Source of the DNA: Draconibacterium orientale
GTDB taxonomy: Bacteria; Bacteroidota; Bacteroidia; Bacteroidales; Prolixibacteraceae
Length of the DNA stretch: 64,000 bases
Direction: 5' to 3'
Assembly (NCBI RefSeq): GCF_000626635.1
Contig: NZ_CP007451.1
Span: 2,418,001 to 2,482,000, forward strand
A program made the position numbers and the translations under genes. The number at the start of each line of letters is the position of its first letter. Position 1 is the stretch's first letter. The notes below the pieces were generated by a model that did not search any database, was not told the DNA's origin, and saw nothing but the letters and a program-made list of their open reading frames with translations. Below, piece by piece: positions 26,068-34,503 of this stretch.

Positions 26068-27934
26068 TTTTGGGAGCACACCCAAAACAAGAAAACTGCA
26101 TTGGGGAAGCTTTGGGAGTACTTCCAAAGCAAGAAACACGCGTTGGTGAGGCTTTGGGAGTACTCCCAAAGCAAGAAACATGCGTTGGTGAGGCTTTGGG
26201 AGTACTCCCAAAGCAAGAAACATGCGTTGGTGAGGCTTTGGGAGTACTCCCAAAGCAAGAAACATGCGTTGGTGAGGCTTTGGGAGTACTCCCAAAGCAA
26301 GAAACATGCGTTGGTGAGGCTTTGGGAGTACTCCCAAAGCAAGAAACACGCGTTGGTGAGGCTTTGGGAGTATTCCCAAAGCAAGAAACACGCGTTGGTG
26401 AGGCTTTGGGAGTATTCCCAAAGCAAGAAACATGCGTTGGTGAGGCTTTGGGAGTATTCCCAAAGCAAGAAACATGCGTTGGTGAGGCTTTGGGAGTATT
26501 CCCAAAGCAAGAAACATGCGTTGGTGAGGCTTTGGGAGTATTCCCAAAGCAAGAAACATGCGTTGGTGAGGCTTTGGGAGTATTCCCAAAGCAAGAAACA
26601 TGCGTTGGTGAGGCTTTGGGAGTATTCCCAAAGCAAGAAACATGCGTTGGTGAGGCTTTGGGAGTATTCCCAAAGCAAGAAACATGCGTTGGTGAGGCTT
26701 TGGGAGTATTCCCAAAGCAAGAAACATGCGTTGGTGAGGCTTTGGGAGTATTCCCAAAGCAAGAAACATGCGTTGGTGAGGCTTTGGGAGTATTCCCAAA
26801 GCAAGAAACATGCGTTGGTGAGGCTTTGGGAGTATTCCCAAAGCAAGAAACATGCGTTGGTGAGGCTTTGGGAGTATTCCCAAAGCAAGAAACATGCGTT
26901 GGTGAGGCTTTGGGAGTATTCCCAAAGCAAGAAACATGCGTTGGTGAGGCTTTGGGAGTATTCCCAAAGCAAGAAACATGCGTTGGTGAGGCTTTGGGAG
27001 TATTCCCAAAGCAAGAAACATGCGTTGGTGAGGCTTTGGGAGTATTCCCAAAGCAAGAAACATGCGTTGGTGAGGCTTTGGGAGTATTCCCAAAGCAAGA
27101 AACATGCGTTGGTGAGGCTTTGGGAGTATTCCCAAAGCAAGAAACATGCGTTGGTGAGGCTTTGGGAGTATTCCCAAAGCAAGAAACATGCGTTGGTGAG
27201 GCTTTGGGAGTATTCCCAAAGCAAGAAACATGCGTTGGTGAGGCTTTGGGAGTATTCCCAAAGCAAGAAACATGCGTTGGTGAGGCTTTGGGAGTATTCC
27301 CAAAGCAAGAAACATGCGTTGGTGAGGCTTTGGGAGTATTCCCAAAGCAAGAAACATGCGTTGGTGAGGCTTTGGGAGTATTCCCAAAGCAAGAAACATG
27401 CGTTGGTGAGGCTTTGGGAGTATTCCCAAAGCAAGAAACATGCGTTGGTGAGGCTTTGGGAGTATTCCCAAAGCAAGAAACATGCGTTGGTGAGGCTTTG
27501 GGAGTATTCCCAAAGCAAGAAACATGCGTTGGTGAGGCTTTGGGAGTATTCCCAAAGCAAGAAACATGCGTTGGTGAGGCTTTGGGAGTATTCCCAAAGC
27601 AAGAAACATGCGTTGGTGAGGCTTTGGGAGTATTCCCAAAGCAAGAAACATGCGTTGGTGAGGCTTTGGGAGTATTCCCAAAGCAAGAAACATGCGTTGG
27701 TGAGGCTTTGGGAGTATTCCCAAAGCAAGAAACATGCGTTGGTGAGGCTTTGGGAGTATTCCCAAAGCAAGAAACATGCGTTGGTGAGGCTTTGGGAGTA
27801 TTCCCAAAGCAAGAAACATGCGTTGGTGAGGCTTCGGGAGTATTCCCAAAGCAAGAAACATGCGTTGGTGAGGCTTTGGGAGTATTCCCAAAGTAAGAAC
27901 CCTGTGTTGGTGAGGCTTTGGGAGTACTCCCAAA
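26068..27934. repeat. 42-bp tandem palindromic array, ~45 units
   Basis: Forty-five units of exactly 42 bp (the first two and last degenerate). Each unit contains CTTTGGGAGTATTCCCAAAG, an 8-bp stem around GTAT; in units 3-7 and 45 the centre is GTAC and the 20-mer is fully self-complementary. The linker is CAAGAAACATGCGTTGGTGAGG split across units. The centre (units 9-44) is virtually identical, while variants (GTAC, CACGCG, one TTCGGG) cluster at the edges. Because 42 is a multiple of 3 and the unit lacks stops in five frames, long open frames exist on both strands; none has a start context, signal or domain, so I treat the array as non-coding. Confidence 0.93.
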
Positions 27935-28023
27935 AGAGCCGAAAAACAAAAGTCGAACAAGTCCCCGCTGGTGCGCGATTGTATCGCGTTCCGTTTTTGC
28001 AGCCCTCGGACTCTATAATGCGC

Positions 28024-28050
28024 TTAGCGGTTCGGAACCGCTTAGCGCGT
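28024..28050. repeat. Dispersed hairpin GCGCTTAGCGG..., copy 2
   Basis: GCGCTTAGCGGTT / AACCGCTTAGCGC with a central T-T mismatch, homologous to 17546-17573. It lies among GGTGCGCGATTGTATCGCG hairpins repeated at 27970 and 28088. Confidence 0.6.
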
Positions 28051-28156
28051 AGGCTTTTTCAAATGCGAGAGTAAAGTGATGCCCCGCGGTGCGCGATTGT
28101 ATCGCGTTCCCTCAGTAAGGGATGTCATCTTTTTGAAAAGATTATATCCCTGAATT

Positions 28157-28239
28157 GGCCGCCGCTGGTACGATTTTGTAAATCATGCCTCTGCCAGCAA
28201 GGCTGAAAAAGTTGCAACAGCATTTTTATATTAATGGCC
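28157..28239 (+). repeat. 83-bp direct repeat, copy 1
   Basis: Matches 28488-28570 almost base for base; includes the hairpin GGTACGATTT / AAATCrTGCC and ends TTAATGGCC. Confidence 0.85.
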
Positions 28240-28345
28240 CTGGCCAATTTAGCTCTTCATAAAAGCTGTTTTCCCTTTTTGAGGGAAAATGTCGACAGTT
28301 GAGCTTGCCAAATCCCGTACTTTACGTCGGGGACAAAAGGGTAGG
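28239..28345 (+). repeat. Right copy of the duplicated sequence flanking the 42-bp array
   Basis: Counterpart of 25921-26046 in the same orientation, about 2.3 kb away. The last 60 bp are practically identical. Confidence 0.85.
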
Positions 28346-28740
28346 GTTAGTGATATTTGAAATTTAAGGGTTCTTTACCCCTCTCCCTGTAGGGAGCTCC
28401 CCTCAGGAGGGGAGCCAGTTTTCGAACGGTGCTGCATTACAAAGTATCATCCCGCTGGTGCGAGCTTGAATCGCGTTCCGGCAGGGTGGCCGCCGCTGGT
28501 ACGATTTTGTAAATCGTGCCTCTGCCAGCAAGGCTGAAAAAGTTGCAACAGCATTTTTATATTAATGGCCCGCTGGTGCGAGCTTGTATCGCGTTCCGTT
28601 TTTGTAGCCCCGGACTTTTCTTTACAGGAGCTAATCGCATTCGTTGGCCGCAAAACAAAATAGCCCAACAACATTCTCTGGTTTCCAAAGTAAAAGGCGT
28701 GTTACATTTTTGTAATTTTAAATTGCATTAAACGTGGCTT
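28346..28740. repeat. Mosaic of short palindromic repeats upstream of the Pho locus
   Basis: Includes a copy (28409-28478) of the sequence at 24335, the second 83-bp repeat (28488-28570), and two more GGTGCGAGCTTG(A/T)ATCGCG hairpins. No gene is visible. Confidence 0.7.
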
Positions 28741-28776
28741 TGGGAAACAGTTGTTTACGGTGTGTTGCAACAAATA

Positions 28777-28834
28777 AATTAATCGAATTGTAATATTATT
28801 GTAATTCCGGTGTAATCGTGTTGCGTCACTTTTG
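28777..28834 (+). promoter_or_regulatory. Putative Pho box and promoter of the porin-pst operon
   Basis: In-phase 11-mers: AATTAATCGAA, TTGTAATATTA, TTGTAATTCCG, GTGTAATCGTG (28777-28820), then 6 nt and CACTTTTG (28827-28834) as the -7 box. No -33 element is needed if an activator binds the repeats. The start codon is 42 nt downstream. Same layout at 37532 and 43024. Confidence 0.72.
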
Positions 28835-28875
28835 CCCGTGTAAAAAAACAGACAAAATTCAATCTTAAGTTATAA

Positions 28876-29865
28876 ATGAAAAAAATGTTTTTGCTCTTGT
28901 TAATGATTCCAGGAATCGTAATAACAGGATTTAGTCAGGAAAAAGACGAAGCTTTTAAACCAAATGGAAAACCACTGGCGTTGATTTTTACCAACTTTCA
29001 TACTGCATTTTCTGATGGCGAATCTGCCTCGGAGTTTGAAAATACCCGTGCTTATTTAGGTTACGAGTACAATTTTAGCGAGGATTTTTATGCCAAAGTT
29101 GTTTTCGATGTGGGCGATCCGAAGGATGGTGGAGATCATCAATTATCGGCATTTCTGAAAAATGCTTACGTGCAGTATTCGAAAGATAATCTGAAAGCAT
29201 CCTTCGGAATGATTTCAACCACCCAATTCAAAGTTGCCGAAAAATTGTGGGGAAACCGTTACATGATGAAATCGTTTCAGGATGAGTACAAGTTCAACTC
29301 AAGTGCCGACCTTGGTTTTAACATCGATTACCAATTTGCCGATTTTATTAGTGCCGATTTTTCGGTGATCAACGGCGAAGGTTATAAAAAAGTTCAGAGC
29401 GACGATTTATTGCGCTACGGACTGGGTACTACCATTAAACCGGTAAAAAATGTATTGGCTCGTGTGTTTGTGGATCAAACCGGCGACGAGGTAAAACAAA
29501 AGTCGCTGGCTACTTTGTTGGCTTACACCAACGGAAAATTCACATTGGCCGGAGAATATAACTACCAGTCGAACTACAAAATGGTTGACGGTCAGAATCA
29601 TTATGGAACATCGTTCTACAGCTGGTACAAACCAAACAGCAACTGGAAATTGTTTGCCCGTTACGATGATCTGAACTCGGATAAACTGGAAGGCGAAACA
29701 GAAGCATGGAATAGTAGTAAAGATGGTCAATTAATGATTGCCGGTGTTGAATATGCTCCTGTAAAAGGGGTGAAATTTACGCCAAACGTTCGCTTCTTTA
29801 ATCCTGACAAGGTAGATGCAGAGAATATAACCTACCTGTATTTAAGTGCTGAGTTTAAATTTTAA
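28876..29865 (+). CDS. Outer-membrane porin, probably phosphate-starvation induced
   Basis: 329 residues. Signal peptide MKKMFLLLLMIPGIVITGFSQ. The mature chain is a run of amphipathic strands (TRAYLGYEYNFSEDFYAKVVFDVG, NAYVQYSKDNLKASFGMIST, DLGFNIDYQFADFISADFSVING) ending YLYLSAEFKF, with a terminal Phe as in outer-membrane barrels. It resembles phosphate-selective OprO/OprP-like and related porins of Bacteroidota. Position first in the pst operon, behind a Pho-box-like promoter, suggests outer-membrane entry of phosphate for PstS. Substrate is inferred from context only. Confidence 0.82.
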   Translation: MKKMFLLLLMIPGIVITGFSQEKDEAFKPNGKPLALIFTNFHTAFSDGESASEFENTRAYLGYEYNFSEDFYAKVVFDVGDPKDGGDHQLSAFLKNAYVQYSKDNLKASFGMISTTQFKVAEKLWGNRYMMKSFQDEYKFNSSADLGFNIDYQFADFISADFSVINGEGYKKVQSDDLLRYGLGTTIKPVKNVLARVFVDQTGDEVKQKSLATLLAYTNGKFTLAGEYNYQSNYKMVDGQNHYGTSFYSWYKPNSNWKLFARYDDLNSDKLEGETEAWNSSKDGQLMIAGVEYAPVKGVKFTPNVRFFNPDKVDAENITYLYLSAEFKF

Positions 29866-29908
29866 TCAGCCACAGAAAACAGAAAACTAGAAATTTAAAT
29901 AATTAAAA

Positions 29909-30979
29909 ATGAAAAATTTAGCCTTACTGATTTTAACCGTATTTATTCTGGGAGCTTGCTCTAATTCGTCAAACAAACAAGGCGGAGAAAAAGCCGGAAC
30001 CTCGAAAGTGACTTTAACAGCTGCGGGAGCTACTTTCCCGATGCCCTATTACAATATGGTTTTTAAGAACTATACATCTGAGTTTGGTACACTGCTTACT
30101 TATGGCGGAATCGGTTCAGGCGGTGGTATCCGCAGTTTAACCGATAAGGTGGTTGACTTTGGTGCAACCGACGCTTATTTGAGCGACGATAAACTGGCAG
30201 AAATGCCTGCTGAAGTAGTTCATATTCCGACGGTATTGGGTGCTGTTGTTATTGCTTATAACCTTCCTGGTGTTGATGACCTCAAACTATCGAACGAATT
30301 GCTGGAGAAAATTTTCATGGGTGAAATTACCAACTGGAACGATCCGGCAATTAAAGCCAACAACGAAGGTTTGGCACTTCCTGATATGGAAATCACTTTC
30401 GTACATCGTTCGGATGGTAGTGGTACAACTTACATCTTCAGCGACTACATGACTAAAATTAGCCCGAAATGGGCTGATGCAATAGGAACAGGAAAATCGT
30501 TGCAATGGCCGGTTGGTATGGGCGCTAAAGGAAATCCAGGCGTTGCCGGTACCATTAGCCAAACCGAAGGAGCTATTGGTTACATTGGATCGGAATATGC
30601 TTTTGCGCAGAAAATCCAAACTGCATTGGTACAAAACAGCGCAGGCAATTACATCGAGCCTTCAATTGCATCGGTTAGTGCTGCTGCAAAAGGTGAGATT
30701 CCTGCTGATACCCGCATCATGCTTACAAATTCTGCCGATCCTGAATCATACCCGATCAGCGGATTTACCTGGATCATTCTTTACAAAGAGCAAAACTACG
30801 ATGGTCGCTCCAAAGATCAGGCGCTGGCAACAGTTACTTTCCTTGATTGGCTGGTAAGTGCCGATGCACAAGGTGATGCCGAAAAGGTACACTACGCACC
30901 GCTGCCGGATGCAGCTGCCGAAAAAGCCAAAGCAATTTTACGTTCGGTTACCTTCGGTGGGCAACCCTTGTTGAAATAA
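29909..30979 (+). CDS. pstS: Phosphate ABC transporter substrate-binding lipoprotein PstS
   Basis: 356 residues. The lipoprotein signal MKNLALLILTVFILGACSNSS has a lipobox LGAC. Phosphate-contact motifs are present: GAGATFPMPYY near the start, GIGSGGGIRSLTDKVVDFGATDA, and VHRSDGSGTTYIFSDYM. It captures orthophosphate at the outer face of the inner membrane for PstCAB. It lies 43 bp after the porin and 153 bp before pstC; a stem-loop in that gap may keep PstS expression above that of the membrane components. Confidence 0.97.
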   Translation: MKNLALLILTVFILGACSNSSNKQGGEKAGTSKVTLTAAGATFPMPYYNMVFKNYTSEFGTLLTYGGIGSGGGIRSLTDKVVDFGATDAYLSDDKLAEMPAEVVHIPTVLGAVVIAYNLPGVDDLKLSNELLEKIFMGEITNWNDPAIKANNEGLALPDMEITFVHRSDGSGTTYIFSDYMTKISPKWADAIGTGKSLQWPVGMGAKGNPGVAGTISQTEGAIGYIGSEYAFAQKIQTALVQNSAGNYIEPSIASVSAAAKGEIPADTRIMLTNSADPESYPISGFTWIILYKEQNYDGRSKDQALATVTFLDWLVSADAQGDAEKVHYAPLPDAAAEKAKAILRSVTFGGQPLLK

Positions 30980-31021
30980 TTATAGCGCTTCCAGGCTTCC
31001 TAAAAGGGAGTAGAAAATATT

Positions 31022-31108
31022 CAATAACGAATATCCAATGTAAAACAACTTAAAACGGATCAATTTGAAGTTGATTTGGATATTGATTATTCAAAATTGG
31101 ATATTTAG
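31022..31108 (+). other. Inverted repeat between pstS and pstC
   Basis: AATATCCAA (31030-31038) can pair with either TTGGATATT at 31076-31084 or at 31097-31105. There is no T-run, so it may be an mRNA-stabilising or processing structure rather than a terminator. Confidence 0.5.
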
Positions 31109-31132
31109 AATTTTAAGAATTGAAAAAACGAA

Positions 31133-32044
31133 ATGAATAATTCCACGGTAAAAAGTTTTAATAAGTCCCCCATTGGGGGATTTAGGGGGCTTTTTAACAG
31201 CGATAAAATAACAAAAGGCGTTCTCCTGCTTTCTTCGTTCGTAATACTTTTTGTAGCCGGAGGAATGATCTTTTCGTTGGTTGAAGGTGCCATTCCGGCA
31301 CTGAAAAGTTTTGGGCTGCGATTTATTTGGTCGAACAACTGGAACCCAACCGAAGGGAAAGAGAACTACGGAGCGCTTCCGTTTATTGCCGGAACAATCA
31401 TTACATCGGTAGCGGCGCTGCTTATCAGTTTGCCTTTATCATTTTCGGTTTCATTGTTTCTGGGCGAATATTACCGCGGAACCCGAATGGCAAAAATACT
31501 GGGTACTATGGTTGATTTGTTGGCCGGAATTCCTTCAATTGTTTACGGTTTGTGGGGTTTTTATGTGCTTCGCCCGCTGCTTATCGATTTGGGATTACCC
31601 AACCAGGGATTTGGAATTTTCACTGCCAGCATAATTCTGGCGATTATGATTATTCCTTACGCCACTTCGCTAAGTAACGAGATTATTACCATGGTGCCGA
31701 ACGAGCTGAAAGAAGCAGCTTACTCGCTTGGAGCTACCCGTTCGGAAGTGATCTTTAATGTGGTGGTACCATCAGCACGATCGGGAATTATCGCCGGTTA
31801 CATTCTGTCGTTTGGGCGTGCATTGGGCGAAACCATGGCCGTAACAATGCTCGTTGGTAACGCCAATATTGTCCCCGATGGATTTTTCGGTACCGGAAAT
31901 ACAATGGCTTCGGTAATTGCCAATCAGTTTGGCGAAGCCGATGGCTTGAAACTCAGCTCGCTGATTGCGATAGGTTTGTTGTTATTTCTGCTAACAGGTA
32001 TAATAAATGCCATTGGTAAGTTCATTATAAAACGAATGGGATAA
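31133..32044 (+). CDS. pstC: Phosphate ABC transporter permease PstC
   Basis: 303 residues with six membrane helices and the BPD permease loop ELKEAAYSLGATRSEVIFNVVVPSARSGI (EAA motif for contact with PstB). Residues 11-20 (KSPIGGFRGL) are read through a palindromic TCCCCCATTGGGGGA sequence that resembles a Bacteroidota intergenic repeat; no downstream Met precedes the first membrane helix, so this N-terminus is probably real and repeat-derived. PstC and PstA form the inner-membrane channel for phosphate. It is followed immediately by pstA (1-bp gap). Confidence 0.95.
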   Translation: MNNSTVKSFNKSPIGGFRGLFNSDKITKGVLLLSSFVILFVAGGMIFSLVEGAIPALKSFGLRFIWSNNWNPTEGKENYGALPFIAGTIITSVAALLISLPLSFSVSLFLGEYYRGTRMAKILGTMVDLLAGIPSIVYGLWGFYVLRPLLIDLGLPNQGFGIFTASIILAIMIIPYATSLSNEIITMVPNELKEAAYSLGATRSEVIFNVVVPSARSGIIAGYILSFGRALGETMAVTMLVGNANIVPDGFFGTGNTMASVIANQFGEADGLKLSSLIAIGLLLFLLTGIINAIGKFIIKRMG

Positions 32045-32045
32045 G

Positions 32046-32930
32046 ATGAATTCTGCAGCAAAAATAACCGCGGCCAACCTCAGCCGAAGAACTTTGAAAG
32101 ACAAGCTTTTCAAAGGACTGGTGCTCTTTTTATCGCTTATCACCATTTCGCCGATTGTACTGATTATTTACAAATTGGTGGAAAAGGGTTATCGTCAGAT
32201 CAGTTTGAATTTTATCATCAAAACGCCTCCAAATACTTTCGAGGCTATGACAGCTGTTAGCAATGGCGAGCTCATTCCCGGAGGTATTGCAAACGGTATT
32301 ACAGGTACCTTGTTAATGGTGGTTCTGGCGTCGGTTATTTCCATTCCGGTTGGTGTTATTACAGGCATTTACCTGTACGAGAATCCGGGAAAACCACTGG
32401 CAAACCTTACCCGAAACATTTCGGATATCTTGCAGGGTGTTCCTTCTATCGTACTCGGGCTTATTGCTTACATGTGGATTGTAAAACCCATAACCAGCGG
32501 CTTTTCGGCACTGGCAGGTAGTGTGTCCTTGTCCATTATGATGTTGCCAATGATTGTGCGCTCAACGGAGGAAACGCTGAAAATGATTCCTCAATCGATA
32601 AAAGAAGCAGCTGTTGCATTGGGTGTGCCGTATTACAAGGTAATTCTGCGTGTGCTTATCCCCACCGGATTTAGCGGTTTGCTAACTGGAATTCTGCTCG
32701 GTATCTCGCGTATACTCGGAGAAACCGCACCATTAATGCTAACAGCACTGGGCAGCTCGGTAATTAATTTAGACATTACCAAACCAACAAGTGCGATCCC
32801 GTTGTTAATCTGGGAGTTTTACAACGACCCGAATATGGTTGACCTGATTTGGAGCTCATCGTTATTACTGATGGGAATGGTGCTGACCCTAAACCTGGTA
32901 TCGAAACGAATTGCTGCCCGAACGAAATAG
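32046..32930 (+). CDS. pstA: Phosphate ABC transporter permease PstA
   Basis: 294 residues, six membrane helices. Its EAA loop is SIKEAAVALGVPYYKVILRVLIPTGFSGLLTG. SDILQGVPSIVLGLIAYMWIV is the typical PstA core. It pairs with PstC in the membrane. Spacing of 1 bp from pstC and 10 bp to the chosen pstB start indicates one transcript. Confidence 0.95.
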   Translation: MNSAAKITAANLSRRTLKDKLFKGLVLFLSLITISPIVLIIYKLVEKGYRQISLNFIIKTPPNTFEAMTAVSNGELIPGGIANGITGTLLMVVLASVISIPVGVITGIYLYENPGKPLANLTRNISDILQGVPSIVLGLIAYMWIVKPITSGFSALAGSVSLSIMMLPMIVRSTEETLKMIPQSIKEAAVALGVPYYKVILRVLIPTGFSGLLTGILLGISRILGETAPLMLTALGSSVINLDITKPTSAIPLLIWEFYNDPNMVDLIWSSSLLLMGMVLTLNLVSKRIAARTK

Positions 32931-32940
32931 TAAAAAACAA

Positions 32941-33723
32941 ATGAAGGAAGATAATCTAAATATCAAAGATCCTGTACTTTCAATTCGCAATCTATCGGTT
33001 GCGTACGATAAGGGGAGTTATGCTGTAAAGGACGTTTCGGCCGATATTAAACGAAACGCGGTAACAGCAATTATGGGCCCGTCGGGATGTGGAAAAAGTA
33101 CCATGTTGCGTGCCATTAACCGCATGCACGAATTGTACGAAAACATCGAAACAAAAGGATCGCTAATACTAAACGGAAAGGATATTACTGACATGCCAAC
33201 CATTCAATTACGTCGTATGGCCGGAATGGTATTTCAACGTCCGAATCCGTTTCCAACATTGAGCATTTACGACAATGTAATTGCCGGATATAAACTGAAC
33301 GGCATTCGTTTAAAGAAAAAAGAACGCGACGATGTGGTTGAACGCTCGTTGCGCGATGTTACCCTTTGGGACGAGGTTAAAGATACATTGCATAAAAAAG
33401 GAACATTCCTTTCAGGTGGTCAGCAACAACGACTTTGTATTGCGAGGGCGCTGGCTTTTGATCCGGAAGTGATTTTGCTTGATGAACCAACCTCGGCACT
33501 CGATCCTGTAGCGACTTCAAAAATTGAAGATCTGCTGGTAAAGTTGAAAGAGAATTATTCGATACTGATGGTGACACATAACATGTCGCAGGCAGCGCGA
33601 ATCTCTGATTATTCAATGTTTATGTACCTTGGCGAATTGGTAGAATACGGTAAAACAAAAGATATGTTTACCAACCCAAAAGACCGTCGTACAGAGGAAT
33701 ACCTGACCGGAAAATTCGGTTAA
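32941..33723 (+). CDS. pstB: Phosphate ABC transporter ATP-binding protein PstB
   Basis: 260 residues from the ATG at 32941; an in-frame ATG at 32911 would overlap pstA and add 10 non-conserved residues. Walker A is MGPSGCGKSTML, the signature LSGGQQQRLCIARALA, Walker B VILLDEPTSALDP, switch His in VTHNMSQAARISDY, all diagnostic of PstB. It powers phosphate import through PstCA. The N-terminus IKDPVLSIRNLSVAYDKGSYAVKDVS matches the family. Confidence 0.97.
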   Translation: MKEDNLNIKDPVLSIRNLSVAYDKGSYAVKDVSADIKRNAVTAIMGPSGCGKSTMLRAINRMHELYENIETKGSLILNGKDITDMPTIQLRRMAGMVFQRPNPFPTLSIYDNVIAGYKLNGIRLKKKERDDVVERSLRDVTLWDEVKDTLHKKGTFLSGGQQQRLCIARALAFDPEVILLDEPTSALDPVATSKIEDLLVKLKENYSILMVTHNMSQAARISDYSMFMYLGELVEYGKTKDMFTNPKDRRTEEYLTGKFG

Positions 33724-33753
33724 TTTTTTTAACTTCATTAAAATTCTACAGTT

Positions 33754-34437
33754 ATGACTTTAAAGAAGGATGATGCCATAAAAGCGATAATGAGTGATTT
33801 TGAAGACTTCGCTAACCTCGTACTTCACCAGCTCGATTTATTGGAGACGCTCATTTCTACCGGCGAAACACAATTTCCAAAAGAACAAAGTAAGGAGTTG
33901 TACGACAACGAGAATAAGCTGGATAAATTGGAAGTTAAAATTAGCGACAAGATTATTAATACCATTACTTTATATCAGCCGGTAGCTTCCGATATCAGGA
34001 AAATTATGGCCTGTTATCGTATAATTATCAGTCTCGAGCGGGTTGGCGATATGGTAATTAATGTGCTGCGTTTTGTTGAAAGCATTAAAACTCCGAAAGT
34101 GTATACCGAACTTTCTGAAGTGGTTTCAAACATGCTTATTCAAAGTGCCAATATGGTAAACAAATCTTTACTGGCGTTTACCAACGACGATAAAGATTAT
34201 GCAATCTGGACCATTAAAAACGATGCAGTAGTTGATGAGCTCAACAGAAAGATGTTGAAGAAGGCCATCAAAAAAAGCACATCTTCAAACGATGATAAAG
34301 AACTTCTGCTAAGTTTTATTAATATGAATAGTATGGTTACAACCATCGAACGTATTGCCGATCAGGCCACAAATATTGCCGAGGCTGCTATTTATTCCAT
34401 CGAAGGTAAGGATATACGACATAAAGATTTGAAGTAA
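33754..34437 (+). CDS. phoU: PhoU-family phosphate signalling regulator
   Basis: 227 residues of two three-helix PhoU repeats. Conserved motifs are ENKLDKLEVKISDKIINTITLYQPVASDIRKIMACYRIIISLERVGDMVINV and the second-repeat counterpart TTIERIADQATNIAEAAIYSIEGKDIRHK. The E/D-rich faces bind metal. It links PstSCAB transport state to the downstream kinase and restrains phosphate uptake. It sits between pstB and the two-component pair, the classical order. Confidence 0.95.
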   Translation: MTLKKDDAIKAIMSDFEDFANLVLHQLDLLETLISTGETQFPKEQSKELYDNENKLDKLEVKISDKIINTITLYQPVASDIRKIMACYRIIISLERVGDMVINVLRFVESIKTPKVYTELSEVVSNMLIQSANMVNKSLLAFTNDDKDYAIWTIKNDAVVDELNRKMLKKAIKKSTSSNDDKELLLSFINMNSMVTTIERIADQATNIAEAAIYSIEGKDIRHKDLK

Positions 34438-34503
34438 ACTCAGGTTATTATGAAGGATAATGTATTTTTAGTATCCTGAATGTTAGAGTGAAAATTATTT
34501 ATC

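Noticed and set aside
26068-27934. CRISPR array
   Set aside because: Units are identical and contiguous with no variable spacers, and no cas gene is present in the window.
25938-28074. Five long open frames (600-690 codons) across the 42-bp array as real repeat proteins
   Set aside because: They exist because the unit length is divisible by three and lacks stops in five frames. None has a signal, domain, promoter or preferred codon pattern, and they overlap on both strands.
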